Shown here in pieces: positions 15,873 to 24,457 of a stretch of 64,000 nucleotides of DNA; positions within the stretch are counted from its first letter, which is position 1, and every line of letters begins with the position of its first letter. The translations under genes and the position numbers were made by a program. A model generated the notes under the pieces. The model searched no databases. It was given only the letters and a program-made list of their open reading frames with translations, and was not told the origin of the DNA. Source of the DNA: Maricaulis sp047308265 (GTDB lineage Bacteria > Pseudomonadota > Alphaproteobacteria > Caulobacterales > Maricaulaceae); assembly GCF_047308265.1 (NCBI RefSeq), contig NZ_JBKQWY010000003.1:248001-312000 (forward strand), read 5' to 3'.

Positions 15873-17543
15873 CTAGTCCACGCTCGGCAGATCCAGCCCC
15901 TGCTTTTTCGCGCACGCCTTCGCGATCTCATATCCCGCATCCGCGTGACGCATCACGCCAGTACCCGGATCATTCCACAGGACACGCCCGACACGCGCGG
16001 CAGCCTCATCCGTACCGTCGGCCAACACGACCTGGCCGGAATGCATGGAATAGCCCATGCCCACACCCCCGCCATGGTGGAGCGACACCCAAGTCGCACC
16101 GGATGCGGTATTGAGCAATGCATTGAGCAGCGGCCAGTCGGCGACGGCGTCTGAGCCGTCCATCATCGCCTCGGTTTCCCGGTTGGGGCTGGCGACCGAG
16201 CCACTGTCCAGATGATCGCGACCGATCACGACCGGCGCAGACAGCTCGCCCTTTTTGACCATCTCGTTGAACGCCAGTCCCAGCCTGTGGCGCTCGCCCA
16301 GCCCGACCCAGCAGATGCGCGCTGGCAGGCCCTGGAAGTGAATGCGCTCCCTGGCCATGTCGAGCCAGCGGTGCAGGTGCGGATTATCCGGGATCAGCTC
16401 CTTCACCTTTGCATCGGTCTTGTAGATGTCTTCGGGATCACCGGACAGGGCCGCCCAGCGGAACGGACCAATCCCGCGACAAAAGAGCGGGCGGATATAG
16501 GCCGGGACAAATCCGGGGAAATCGAACGCGTCGGCAACCCCTTCATCCAGCGCCATCTGGCGGATATTATTACCGTAATCGAGTGTGGGCACGCCCTGTT
16601 TCCAGAACTCCAGCATGGCCCGGACCTGGACCGCCATGGAGGCCTTGGCCGCCGCCGCCACCTCATCCGGCGCGCGCTCACGCTTGGCGTCCCACTCCTC
16701 GAGTGTCCAGCCCAGCGGCAGATAGCCATTGACCGGATCATGGGCGGACGTCTGATCCGTCACCATGTCAGGATGTTCGCCGCGCCGGACCAGTTCGGGG
16801 AAGATCTCGGCCGCATTGCCCAATAACCCCACCGAAATCGCCTGCCCCTTGGCACAGGCGTCCTTAATCATCGCCAGGGCTTCGTCGAGATCTGTGGCTT
16901 GCTTGTCCAGATAGCCGGTGCGCAACCGCATCTCGATCCGGCTCGGCTGACATTCCACCGCCAGCATACAGGCTCCGGCCATGGTCGCGGCAAGGGGCTG
17001 GGCTCCACCCATCCCCCCCAGACCGCCGGTCAGGATCCATTTTCCGGTGAGGTCGCCGTCATAATGCTGGCGCCCGGCCTCGACAAAGGTCTCATACGTG
17101 CCCTGCACAATGCCCTGCGAGCCGATATAGATCCACGATCCGGCCGTCATCTGGCCGTACATCATCAGGCCCTTTTGATCCAGCTCGCGGAAATGCTCCC
17201 AGTTCGCCCAGCCCGGCACAAGATTGGAATTGGCAAGCAGGACACGCGGCGCATCTGTGTGGGTGCGAAACACACCGACCGGCTTGCCCGACTGAACCAG
17301 CAGGGTCTCGTCTTCCTTGAGCCGTTTCAGCGTCGCCACAATGCGGTCGAAACTCTCCCAGTCCCGCGCCGCACGACCGATACCGCCATAGACAACCAGC
17401 TCTTCCGGCTTTTCCGCGACATCCGGATCGAGATTGTTCATCAACATGCGCAGCGGGGCTTCTGCCGCCCAGTTGAGGGCATCGAGTTCCGAACCATGCT
17501 TGGCGCGGATGAGACGGGTGTTATCGAGACGGGAGGCGGTCAT
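15873..17543 (-). CDS. hutU: Urocanate hydratase
   Basis: 556 aa, the family length. Converts urocanate to 4-imidazolone-5-propionate using tightly bound NAD+ as an electrophile. Conserved MYGQMTAGSWIYIGSQGIVQG (129-149) and GGLGGMGGAQP (173-183, NAD-binding) are present, as are the C-terminal GRDHLDSGSVASP and HHGGGVGMGYS stretches. Last gene of the minus-strand hut operon; its ATG overlaps the hutG stop as ATGA. Confidence 0.98.
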   Translation of the reverse strand: MTASRLDNTRLIRAKHGSELDALNWAAEAPLRMLMNNLDPDVAEKPEELVVYGGIGRAARDWESFDRIVATLKRLKEDETLLVQSGKPVGVFRTHTDAPRVLLANSNLVPGWANWEHFRELDQKGLMMYGQMTAGSWIYIGSQGIVQGTYETFVEAGRQHYDGDLTGKWILTGGLGGMGGAQPLAATMAGACMLAVECQPSRIEMRLRTGYLDKQATDLDEALAMIKDACAKGQAISVGLLGNAAEIFPELVRRGEHPDMVTDQTSAHDPVNGYLPLGWTLEEWDAKRERAPDEVAAAAKASMAVQVRAMLEFWKQGVPTLDYGNNIRQMALDEGVADAFDFPGFVPAYIRPLFCRGIGPFRWAALSGDPEDIYKTDAKVKELIPDNPHLHRWLDMARERIHFQGLPARICWVGLGERHRLGLAFNEMVKKGELSAPVVIGRDHLDSGSVASPNRETEAMMDGSDAVADWPLLNALLNTASGATWVSLHHGGGVGMGYSMHSGQVVLADGTDEAAARVGRVLWNDPGTGVMRHADAGYEIAKACAKKQGLDLPSVD

Positions 17544-18352
17544 GACGGGTCTCCGGCATAAAGGCGGGCCGCCGCATCGAGCGCGGCCTTGAGGATGGAT
17601 TTCAGGACGGGACGCAGGCGGTTGGCCTTGTCGGCGTGAAATGTGTAGGGCGCGCCCTCGGCCATGTAGGCAATTTGGGCGATCTCCATTTGCAGGGCGT
17701 GCACATGATGCGCGGGCTGGCCGTAATGGCGGGTAATCCAGCCCCCCTTGAACCGGCCATTGGACACCGTCTCATAGTCGGTGGCGTTCGCCATCGCGGC
17801 CTCGGCTGCGGCCTGGATCTCCGGCGCACAGGACTGGCCGGAATGGGTGCCCAGATTGAGATCCGGCAAACGCCCCTCGAACAGGCGCGGCACCACGCTG
17901 GCGATGGAATGAGCGTCCCACAGGACAGCATAACCATGCACGGCACGAACATGATCGATGCGGTCCAACAGGGCTTGATGATAGGGCGCGTGATAGGCGC
18001 GTCGGCGCGCCTCAATCTCGGCAGCGTCCGGGCCCTCTCCCTCCAAATAGAGGGGTGCGCCATCGAAAAACTCCGTCGGCACAAGACCAGTCGTCGCCTG
18101 TCCGGGATAAAGCGATTTACCCGACGGATCCCGATTGAGATCAACGACATATCGCGAATAATTCGCGCGGATCACTGACGCGTTGAGATCATCGAGACAC
18201 TCGTAAAGCTGCGGAATATGCCAGTCCGTATCCGGCAGCGCCCGGGCCTGGTCGCAAAGGCGTGACTCCAGGTCCGGCGAGAGAGCCAGTCCGGAATGCG
18301 GCATCGAGACCACGAGCGGCCCGGTGCCAGCGCTTAGCGTGTAGACATCCAT
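17540..18352 (-). CDS. hutG: N-formylglutamate deformylase
   Basis: 270 aa, N-formylglutamate amidohydrolase family, a zinc enzyme. Hydrolyses N-formylglutamate, produced by HutF, to glutamate and formate. Visible family motifs are VSMPHSGL near the N-terminus, VVDLNRDPSG, LWDAHSI and HHVHALQMEI, which hold the metal and substrate residues. Presence of hutF confirms this HutG type rather than a ureohydrolase-type formiminoglutamase. Its ATG overlaps the hutH stop by one base (TAATG), indicating translational coupling. Confidence 0.95.
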   Translation of the reverse strand: MDVYTLSAGTGPLVVSMPHSGLALSPDLESRLCDQARALPDTDWHIPQLYECLDDLNASVIRANYSRYVVDLNRDPSGKSLYPGQATTGLVPTEFFDGAPLYLEGEGPDAAEIEARRRAYHAPYHQALLDRIDHVRAVHGYAVLWDAHSIASVVPRLFEGRLPDLNLGTHSGQSCAPEIQAAAEAAMANATDYETVSNGRFKGGWITRHYGQPAHHVHALQMEIAQIAYMAEGAPYTFHADKANRLRPVLKSILKAALDAAARLYAGDPS

Positions 18353-19875
18353 TACGTCACGCCCGGCAGATCGAGATCCGCCACCAGCTCCCCCGACGCG
18401 ATCAGGGCTGAGGCGGCCTGGATATCATCGGCAAAATAGCGATCATCACCATAGACCGGCACGTCCTGACGCAAACGGGCCTTGGCCGTTTCCAGGGCTG
18501 GCGATGTTTTCAGCGGGCTGTGGAAATCCACGCCCTGGGCCCCACACAGGAGTTCCACGGCAATCACATCGCGCAGATTCTGCGTCATCTGCAGCAGGCG
18601 ATAGGCCCCATGTGTGGCCATGGAGACATGGTCTTCCTGATTGGCACTGGTTGGAATGCTATCGACCGAAGCGGGATAGGCTTTCTGTTTGTTCTCGCTG
18701 ACCAGCGCAGCCGCCGTGACATGGGCGATCATGAAGCCTGAATTGATACCCGGATTGGGCGTCAGGAAGGCGGGCAGTCCGGACACGGCAGGATCGGTGA
18801 GCAGGGCAATCCGCCGTTCGCTGATTGCGCCGATCTCGCAGACAGCCAGCGCGATCTGGTCCGCAGCAAACGCCACCGGTTCGGCGTGGAAATTCCCGCC
18901 CGAAATGGCCTCACCCGTATCGGTGAAGACCAGCGGATTATCCGTGACCGCATTGGCTTCAATGTCGAGGGTCGACGCGGCCTGGCGCAACAGGTCGAAC
19001 ACGGCCCCCATCACCTGGGGCTGGCAGCGCAGGCAGTAAGGGTCCTGGATCTTCTCGCAGCCACTATGACTGTCGAGGATGTCCGAGCCGGTCAACAGGC
19101 CGCGCAGGCTGGCCGCCACATCGATCTGACCGGCATGGCCGCGCAGATCGTGAATGCGCGGATCAAAGGGCGCGACCGATCCCTTGGCCGCGTCCAGCGA
19201 CAGCGCACCCGAGAGCACTGCCGAGCGGGCGGCCTGTTCGGCCTCAAACAGGCCCGCTAGCGCCAGGGCCGTGGAACATTGCGTACCATTGAGCAGAGCG
19301 AGCCCTTCTTTCGGACCCAGTTCCACGGGGGCCAGACCCGCATTGGCCAGCGCGTCCCGGGCGCTCATGCGCTCACCCGCATGAAACGCCTCGCCCTGCC
19401 CGATCAGACCGGCGGACATATGGGCCAGAGGGGCCAGATCCCCGGACGCCCCGACCGAACCGCGTGCCGGGATCACCGGCAGGACATCGGCCCGCAGCAT
19501 CGCTTCGAGGGCTTTCAGTGTCGTCCAGCGCAGGCCCGACGCGCCGCGTCCCAGGCTGGCGAGTTTGAGCGCCATCATCAATCGCACGACCGGACGCGGC
19601 AGGGCCTCGCCGACACCTGCGGCATGGGAGAGTACCAGCCGGGTCTGCAGGACGGCCAGTTCCTCATCGGCGATCCGGGTCTGCGCCAGCTTGCCGAACC
19701 CGGTATTGAGGCCATACACCGCTGCACCGGATGCGATGAGGTCCTGAACCGTGCGGGCCGACGCATCGACCCCGGCCCGGCAGGCCTCATCCAGCGCCAT
19801 AGGCGCGCCGCGATAGATGGACCGCCAGCCTGACAGGGTCATCTGCCCCGGGCGGATCGTGATCACCGTACTCAT
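18352..19875 (-). CDS. hutH: Histidine ammonia-lyase
   Basis: 507 aa, normal length. Deaminates L-histidine to urocanate, the first hut step. The MIO electrophile is formed from Ala143-Ser144-Gly145 within GSVGASGDLAPL; YGLNTGFG (54-61) is the active-site Tyr loop, and NPLVF, GNFHAEPVA and the QEDHVSM motif are present. ATG 19875 is chosen since it overlaps the hutI stop as ATGA; another in-frame ATG sits 6 bases upstream. Confidence 0.98.
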   Translation of the reverse strand: MSTVITIRPGQMTLSGWRSIYRGAPMALDEACRAGVDASARTVQDLIASGAAVYGLNTGFGKLAQTRIADEELAVLQTRLVLSHAAGVGEALPRPVVRLMMALKLASLGRGASGLRWTTLKALEAMLRADVLPVIPARGSVGASGDLAPLAHMSAGLIGQGEAFHAGERMSARDALANAGLAPVELGPKEGLALLNGTQCSTALALAGLFEAEQAARSAVLSGALSLDAAKGSVAPFDPRIHDLRGHAGQIDVAASLRGLLTGSDILDSHSGCEKIQDPYCLRCQPQVMGAVFDLLRQAASTLDIEANAVTDNPLVFTDTGEAISGGNFHAEPVAFAADQIALAVCEIGAISERRIALLTDPAVSGLPAFLTPNPGINSGFMIAHVTAAALVSENKQKAYPASVDSIPTSANQEDHVSMATHGAYRLLQMTQNLRDVIAVELLCGAQGVDFHSPLKTSPALETAKARLRQDVPVYGDDRYFADDIQAASALIASGELVADLDLPGVT

Positions 19876-21080
19876 ACCCATTCTCCCGCCATCAAACGGC
19901 CATGCAGCGGACGGTGTCCGATCCACTGAACAAGATCCGCTGGACCTTCAATGTCCCAGACGGCCAGATCCGCCTGTTTGCCCACTTCCAGCGTGCCGAT
20001 CTCATCGTGACGTCCCAGGGCCCGGGCCGCATTGCGTGTGATTCCGGCGAGCGCTTCTTCCACAGTCAGTCCGAACAGGACGCAGGCCATATTGGCGGCC
20101 GTCAGTAGGGAGAGCATGGGTGAGGAGCCCGGATTGGCATCGGTCGCCACAGCCATATCCACCCCCAGTTCGCGCATCCACTCAATCGGCGGTGCCTGCG
20201 TCTCCCGGGTGGCGTAAAACGCGCCCGGCAAAATAACGCCAACCGTGCCCGATGCGGCCATCGCCTCGATGCTTTCGCGCGAGGCGTATTCGATGTGATC
20301 GGCCGACAGCCCCCCAAATTCGGCGACCAGGCGCGCACCGCCCAGATCGGAGAACTGGTCGGCATGCAGTTTGACCGGCAGTCCGGCCGCCTTGGCGGCA
20401 ATGAAAAGGCGCCGGGTCTCCTCAGGCGAAAAGGCAATGCGCTCGCAATAGGCATCCACGGCGTCGGCCAGCCCCTCCTGGGCCGCTTGCCGCGCCAGGG
20501 GAATACAGACCTCGTCGATATAGTCGGCGGACCGGCCCTCATATTCGACGGGAATGGCATGAGCGGCCAACAAGGTTGCACAAATCCGCACATCCGCACT
20601 ATGCGTGACTGCCCGGATGGCCTTGAGCATGTTCAGCTCGCTGTCACGATCGAGGCCATACCCTGTCTTTATCTCGACGGTCCCGACACCCTCTGCCGTA
20701 TAGGTCTCCAGGCGACGCAAGGTGTCTGCCGCCAGATGAAGGGCCGGCAAGCGTCGCGTCTCCTTAACCGTTCGGTTTATTCCACCACCGGACTGTGCAA
20801 TTTGAGTATAGGTTTCACCCTTGAGCCGTCGTTCGAACTCGTCCGACCGGTTCCCGCCGAAAACGAGATGGGTATGGCAGTCAATCAGCGCCGGGGTTAT
20901 CCAGCGACCATCCAGATGATCGGTCTGAAGGGCGGGACTCGGCAAAGCGTCCGCCGGTCCAATCCACGCGATCCGACCCGCCTCAATAGCGAGAACCGCA
21001 TCGTCGACCTGTCCGTAAGGCGCTGCGCCCGTCGTCATGCAGGCCAGTCGCGCTCCGGTCAAAACCCGGTCAAATGGCAT
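19872..21080 (-). CDS. hutI: Imidazolonepropionase
   Basis: 402-aa amidohydrolase-superfamily metalloenzyme hydrolysing 4-imidazolone-5-propionate to N-formimidoyl-glutamate. The metal-binding DCHTHLVFGGNR motif lies near residue 67, followed by the GGGINRTVKETR substrate loop, LHADQFSD, and the late ATDANPGSSPM. First gene of the hutI-hutH-hutG-hutU operon. GGGGAAG lies 4 bases before ATG. Its promoter faces that of hutF across an 79-base gap holding a HutC-type palindrome. Confidence 0.97.
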   Translation of the reverse strand: MPFDRVLTGARLACMTTGAAPYGQVDDAVLAIEAGRIAWIGPADALPSPALQTDHLDGRWITPALIDCHTHLVFGGNRSDEFERRLKGETYTQIAQSGGGINRTVKETRRLPALHLAADTLRRLETYTAEGVGTVEIKTGYGLDRDSELNMLKAIRAVTHSADVRICATLLAAHAIPVEYEGRSADYIDEVCIPLARQAAQEGLADAVDAYCERIAFSPEETRRLFIAAKAAGLPVKLHADQFSDLGGARLVAEFGGLSADHIEYASRESIEAMAASGTVGVILPGAFYATRETQAPPIEWMRELGVDMAVATDANPGSSPMLSLLTAANMACVLFGLTVEEALAGITRNAARALGRHDEIGTLEVGKQADLAVWDIEGPADLVQWIGHRPLHGRLMAGEWV

Positions 21081-21105
21081 GGTCTTCCCCTAGGCAAATT
21101 TTCTT

Positions 21106-21117
21106 TTGTCTATACAA
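21106..21117. promoter_or_regulatory. HutC-type operator between hutI and hutF
   Basis: TTGTCTATACAA has perfect TTGT/ACAA arms around CTAT and resembles the TTGTATATACAA-type sites bound by HutC (GntR family). It is the only such palindrome in the 79-bp divergent gap and contains TATA-like -10 sequences for both directions. With hutC encoded in the divergent arm, repression relieved by urocanate is the likely scheme (inference). Confidence 0.7.
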
Positions 21118-21159
21118 TTAAGTCCGGACCGCTCCCGTGTCCAGCTGCGAGTTGAACCG

Positions 21160-22530
21160 ATGATGCATTTCCATTTCACAGAAGCGCTCTTGCCCGATGG
21201 CTGGGTTCACAATGTGCGGGTGCGTGTGGATGCACGCGGCATGATCGACCGTCTTCACATCGGTGTGGATGCTGCGCCGGGCGATGAAATCGTCGCGATC
21301 GGTTTGCCCGGTCTGGGCAATCTCCACTCCCACGCCTTCCAGCGCGGCATGGCGGGGCTGACTGAGTTCAAGACCGCCCAGCGCGATGATTTCTGGACGT
21401 GGCGGGAGTGCATGTATGCCTTCGTGGCCGAACTGAACCCGGACGATGTCGAGGCCATCGCGGCACTGGCCTATTGCGAAATGCTGGAGAGCGGTTTCAC
21501 CAGCGTTGGTGAGTTTCACTATCTCCATCATGATCGCGACGGCACACCCTATGCGGATCGGGCCGAAATGGGTCGCCGCATTGCCACCGCCGCCGACCGG
21601 ACCGGTATCGCTCTCACCCTGCTGCCCGTCTTTTATCGTCGCGCCGGGTTTGATGAGGCCCCTCTATCCGCGCGTCAGGCGCGCTTCTACCATGACCGCG
21701 ACGGATATGCGGCGCTGGTTGAAGCCAGTCAGCTGGCCCTGGCCGGACTGGACAATGCGCGGCTGGGCATTGCGCCCCACTCCTTGCGCGCCGTGTCGAT
21801 CGACGACATCCAGTCCGCCCTGGGCCTGATTACTGACGGGCCGGTCCATATCCATATCGCCGAACAAATCGCTGAAGTGGAGGCCTCCCTCAAGGCGCAT
21901 GCCCGCCGTCCCGTGGCCTTTCTGTTCGATCATCTGCCCGTGGATGAGCGCTGGTGCCTGGTTCATGCCACGCATATCAACCCCGCCGAGAGCGGACGTA
22001 TTGCCAGCGCAGATGCCATTATCGGCCTGTGTCCTCAGACTGAGGCCAATCTGGGCGATGGTATTTTCCCTGCTCGGCCCTTCCAGGTGCAAGGCGGCCA
22101 GTTTGGTATCGGCACGGACAGTCATATTCGCATCGACCTGTCCGAGGAATTGCGAACGCTGGAATACAGCCAGCGCCTGATCCAGCGCAGCCGGACCTGT
22201 CTGACCGAAGAAGATGTCAGCAATGGTCGCTGGCTGTTCCAAAAAGCACTGGCCGGCGGAGCCCAGGCCCTCAACCAGCCTGCACGCGGAATCGATCTGG
22301 GCGAACGGGCCGACATTATCGCGCTCGATCCCGACGACCCCATGCTGGCGGGCCGCCGGGCTGACCGCGCGCTCGACACCTGGATCTTCGCGGGCGACAG
22401 TCGGCAGGTTAAAACCGTCTGGGTCGGAGGACGCCGCGTGGTCGACAACGGCCGCGCCCTGTGCCGCGATCGCGTCAATGCGAGCTATGCGGACACGGCG
22501 CGACGGGTGCTGGAGCGGATGGGCTCATGA
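21160..22530 (+). CDS. hutF: Formimidoylglutamate deiminase
   Basis: 456 aa, amidohydrolase superfamily. Converts N-formimidoyl-L-glutamate to N-formyl-L-glutamate and ammonia, feeding HutG. The metal motif GNLHSHAFQRGMAG lies around residue 50, LLPVFYRRAGF and GIAPHSLRAV follow, then HIHIAEQ and GIGTDSHIRI. Two adjacent ATGs (21160 and 21163) are both possible; the ribosome binding site is weak. The coding sequence overlaps hutC (ATGA). Confidence 0.95.
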   Translation: MMHFHFTEALLPDGWVHNVRVRVDARGMIDRLHIGVDAAPGDEIVAIGLPGLGNLHSHAFQRGMAGLTEFKTAQRDDFWTWRECMYAFVAELNPDDVEAIAALAYCEMLESGFTSVGEFHYLHHDRDGTPYADRAEMGRRIATAADRTGIALTLLPVFYRRAGFDEAPLSARQARFYHDRDGYAALVEASQLALAGLDNARLGIAPHSLRAVSIDDIQSALGLITDGPVHIHIAEQIAEVEASLKAHARRPVAFLFDHLPVDERWCLVHATHINPAESGRIASADAIIGLCPQTEANLGDGIFPARPFQVQGGQFGIGTDSHIRIDLSEELRTLEYSQRLIQRSRTCLTEEDVSNGRWLFQKALAGGAQALNQPARGIDLGERADIIALDPDDPMLAGRRADRALDTWIFAGDSRQVKTVWVGGRRVVDNGRALCRDRVNASYADTARRVLERMGS

Positions 22531-23264
22531 CGTCCTGGCAATCCCAGCTCAGCCTGACCGGGACGGGTCCCGTGTATGACCAGATCAAGACCGCGCTCCT
22601 GGACCTGATCCAGACCGGCACCTGGCCGCCCGGTCATCGTATTCCCGGCGAGGAGGATCTCGCCCGGCATTTCGACACGGCTCGCATGACGGTCAACCGG
22701 GCGCTTAAAGAACTGGCAGAAGCCGGCTGGATCGAGCGGCGACGACGTGCCGGCTCGTTTGTCGCCCAGCCCGCAGCGCCCACTGCCCTGCTGGAAATCA
22801 CCGACATGGCCAAGGCCATTCCCGCACGCGGCCAGGCCTATGCCTATACCTGTCGCATCGCGCAGACGGTGCCCGCCGATGAGCGTCTGGCCCGGGCCTT
22901 CAATGCTGCGCCGGGCCATCCCCTCCTGCATATCCAGGCGCTGCACCGCGCCGATGAAGTGGTCGTGGAACTGGAAGAACGCTGGATCAATCTCGCCCTG
23001 CTTCCCGCAGCGAACGAGGCCGATTTCCACACCACCCCGCCCGGTGGCTGGCTGCTCAATGCTGCACCCTGGACCGAGGCGGAACACACGATCTCGGCGT
23101 TCAATGCCACGCCGGACCAGGCGGGCTTGCTGGAAATGTCCCCCGGTGGGGCCTGTCTGCTGCTCGAACGACGGACATTCCAGGGCGATGACGTGGTAAC
23201 CTATGCCCGGCTCACCCATCCCGGTGACCGCCATCGCATGACCGAACGTTTCATGCCGGGCTAG
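22527..23264 (+). CDS. hutC: HutC, GntR-family repressor of histidine utilisation
   Basis: 245 aa: winged helix-turn-helix at about 14-82 (PGEEDLARHFDTARMTVNRALKEL) and a UTRA ligand-binding domain over 95-240 ending RMTERF. Known HutC proteins repress hut operons and are released by urocanate. Start ATG overlaps the hutF stop, so it is co-expressed with hutF and likely autoregulated through the palindrome at 21106. The stop TAG shares CTAG with the stop of the convergent hydrolase gene. Confidence 0.93.
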   Translation: MTSWQSQLSLTGTGPVYDQIKTALLDLIQTGTWPPGHRIPGEEDLARHFDTARMTVNRALKELAEAGWIERRRRAGSFVAQPAAPTALLEITDMAKAIPARGQAYAYTCRIAQTVPADERLARAFNAAPGHPLLHIQALHRADEVVVELEERWINLALLPAANEADFHTTPPGGWLLNAAPWTEAEHTISAFNATPDQAGLLEMSPGGACLLLERRTFQGDDVVTYARLTHPGDRHRMTERFMPG

Positions 23265-24457
23265 TCTTCGACCGCCTGCATCAAAAGACGGATAAATTCT
23301 CCGCGTTCACGGGCCTCGATCCAGCGGACCACGGCCACCAGATCATGCTCGGGATCGATGAAGACCATGTTCGCGCCCGCGCCCAGATAGGCAAAACTGC
23401 TGTCGGGAGCCGTATCAACCGCGATGGTCGCTCCCGCCAGGCCCGGGCGATTGAGGAAGAAATTCATATAGCCATAGTGCGGTGCGACATCGGTCGGGGT
23501 GAGCGAGGCCTCGAACCAGTCATCGGACAGGATTTGCCGCCCGTCCCACGTCCCGCGATGCAGGCCCAGCAAACCCAGCCGCGCCTGGTCATAGGCCGTC
23601 AGCATCATGCCGCCGCCCCAATGTCCGCCGCCCGAGACCGACCACATCGTCTCGCCATTAATCTCGACATAGCTGTTGCGATAGCCCTGCCATTGCCAGC
23701 GATCACTCGCCCCGATCGGGTCCATGATGCGCCGTCTCAACACGTCCGGCAGTGGCTCCTCCCACACATGCAGGGCAGCGAGTGCCAGCGCATTCACGCG
23801 GACATCATTGTATTCCCAGTGTTCGCCCGGTGTCGGCGGACCGGCGACGAGGTCACGGGCCGGATTATCGCGCGCGGGCCGATCGGCCCAGTCCGGCTTG
23901 TCCCACAGTGTGCCGGACCAGCCCGAGGTCTGCCGCAACATCTGCTCCCAGGTGATCGGCGTATTGTGTGCGGTGTGAAAGAGCGGATCTTCGACATCGC
24001 TGGACACGGGATCAGAGACATCCGCGATCAGCCCGTCATCGACAGCCAGACCCACAACATGGCTGAGAAAAGTCTTGGAGATGGAGAAGGTCATATCGAC
24101 CCGGTCAACATCGCCCCATTGCGCGATGATATAGCCGTCCTTGAGGATCAGCCCCGCCGGACCGCCCCGGTCGGGCAGATTACCCAGCGGGCTGGAGAAC
24201 GGTTCAAACGCCCAGCCCAGTGGAACCCAGACCGAGAGCTCGCGAGGATTGACACCCTCCCAGCCCTCACGTGGCGCGGTTTCATGTTCCTGCGCAAACC
24301 GAACCACCGCCTCGATCGCGTCGGGGTCCAAACCCAGTTCGGCGGGCGCACGGCGCTGCCAGTTCTCATCGCCCGATGGCGGGAAATAGTCCTGGGCCTG
24401 CGCAGACGCGGCGATTACCCAGGCCGCAAGACATCCGGTCAGCACGCGTGTGTGCAT
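23261..24457 (-). CDS. Exported serine hydrolase, beta-lactamase/PBP-like family
   Basis: 398 aa with a signal peptide (cut near ASAQA, about 22). The beta-lactamase fold is recognised by SISK (Ser125 to Lys128, the SxxK catalytic pair), YND at 216-218 (the YxN motif), and SGGGHWGGGM further on. The nearest types are class C-like esterases and 6-aminohexanoate-dimer hydrolases (EstB, NylB), so it probably hydrolyses an ester or amide in the periplasm rather than giving drug resistance. GGAGG in the end of the preceding TonB receptor gene precedes ATG, and the receptor stop codon abuts it with no gap, so the two form one transcription unit. Confidence 0.85.
   Translation of the reverse strand: MHTRVLTGCLAAWVIAASAQAQDYFPPSGDENWQRRAPAELGLDPDAIEAVVRFAQEHETAPREGWEGVNPRELSVWVPLGWAFEPFSSPLGNLPDRGGPAGLILKDGYIIAQWGDVDRVDMTFSISKTFLSHVVGLAVDDGLIADVSDPVSSDVEDPLFHTAHNTPITWEQMLRQTSGWSGTLWDKPDWADRPARDNPARDLVAGPPTPGEHWEYNDVRVNALALAALHVWEEPLPDVLRRRIMDPIGASDRWQWQGYRNSYVEINGETMWSVSGGGHWGGGMMLTAYDQARLGLLGLHRGTWDGRQILSDDWFEASLTPTDVAPHYGYMNFFLNRPGLAGATIAVDTAPDSSFAYLGAGANMVFIDPEHDLVAVVRWIEARERGEFIRLLMQAVED

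Noticed and set aside
23261..24457. Antibiotic-resistance class C beta-lactamase
   Set aside because: SxxK and YxN are present, but the surrounding sequence is closer to esterase/NylB-type hydrolases and it is co-transcribed with a TonB receptor.
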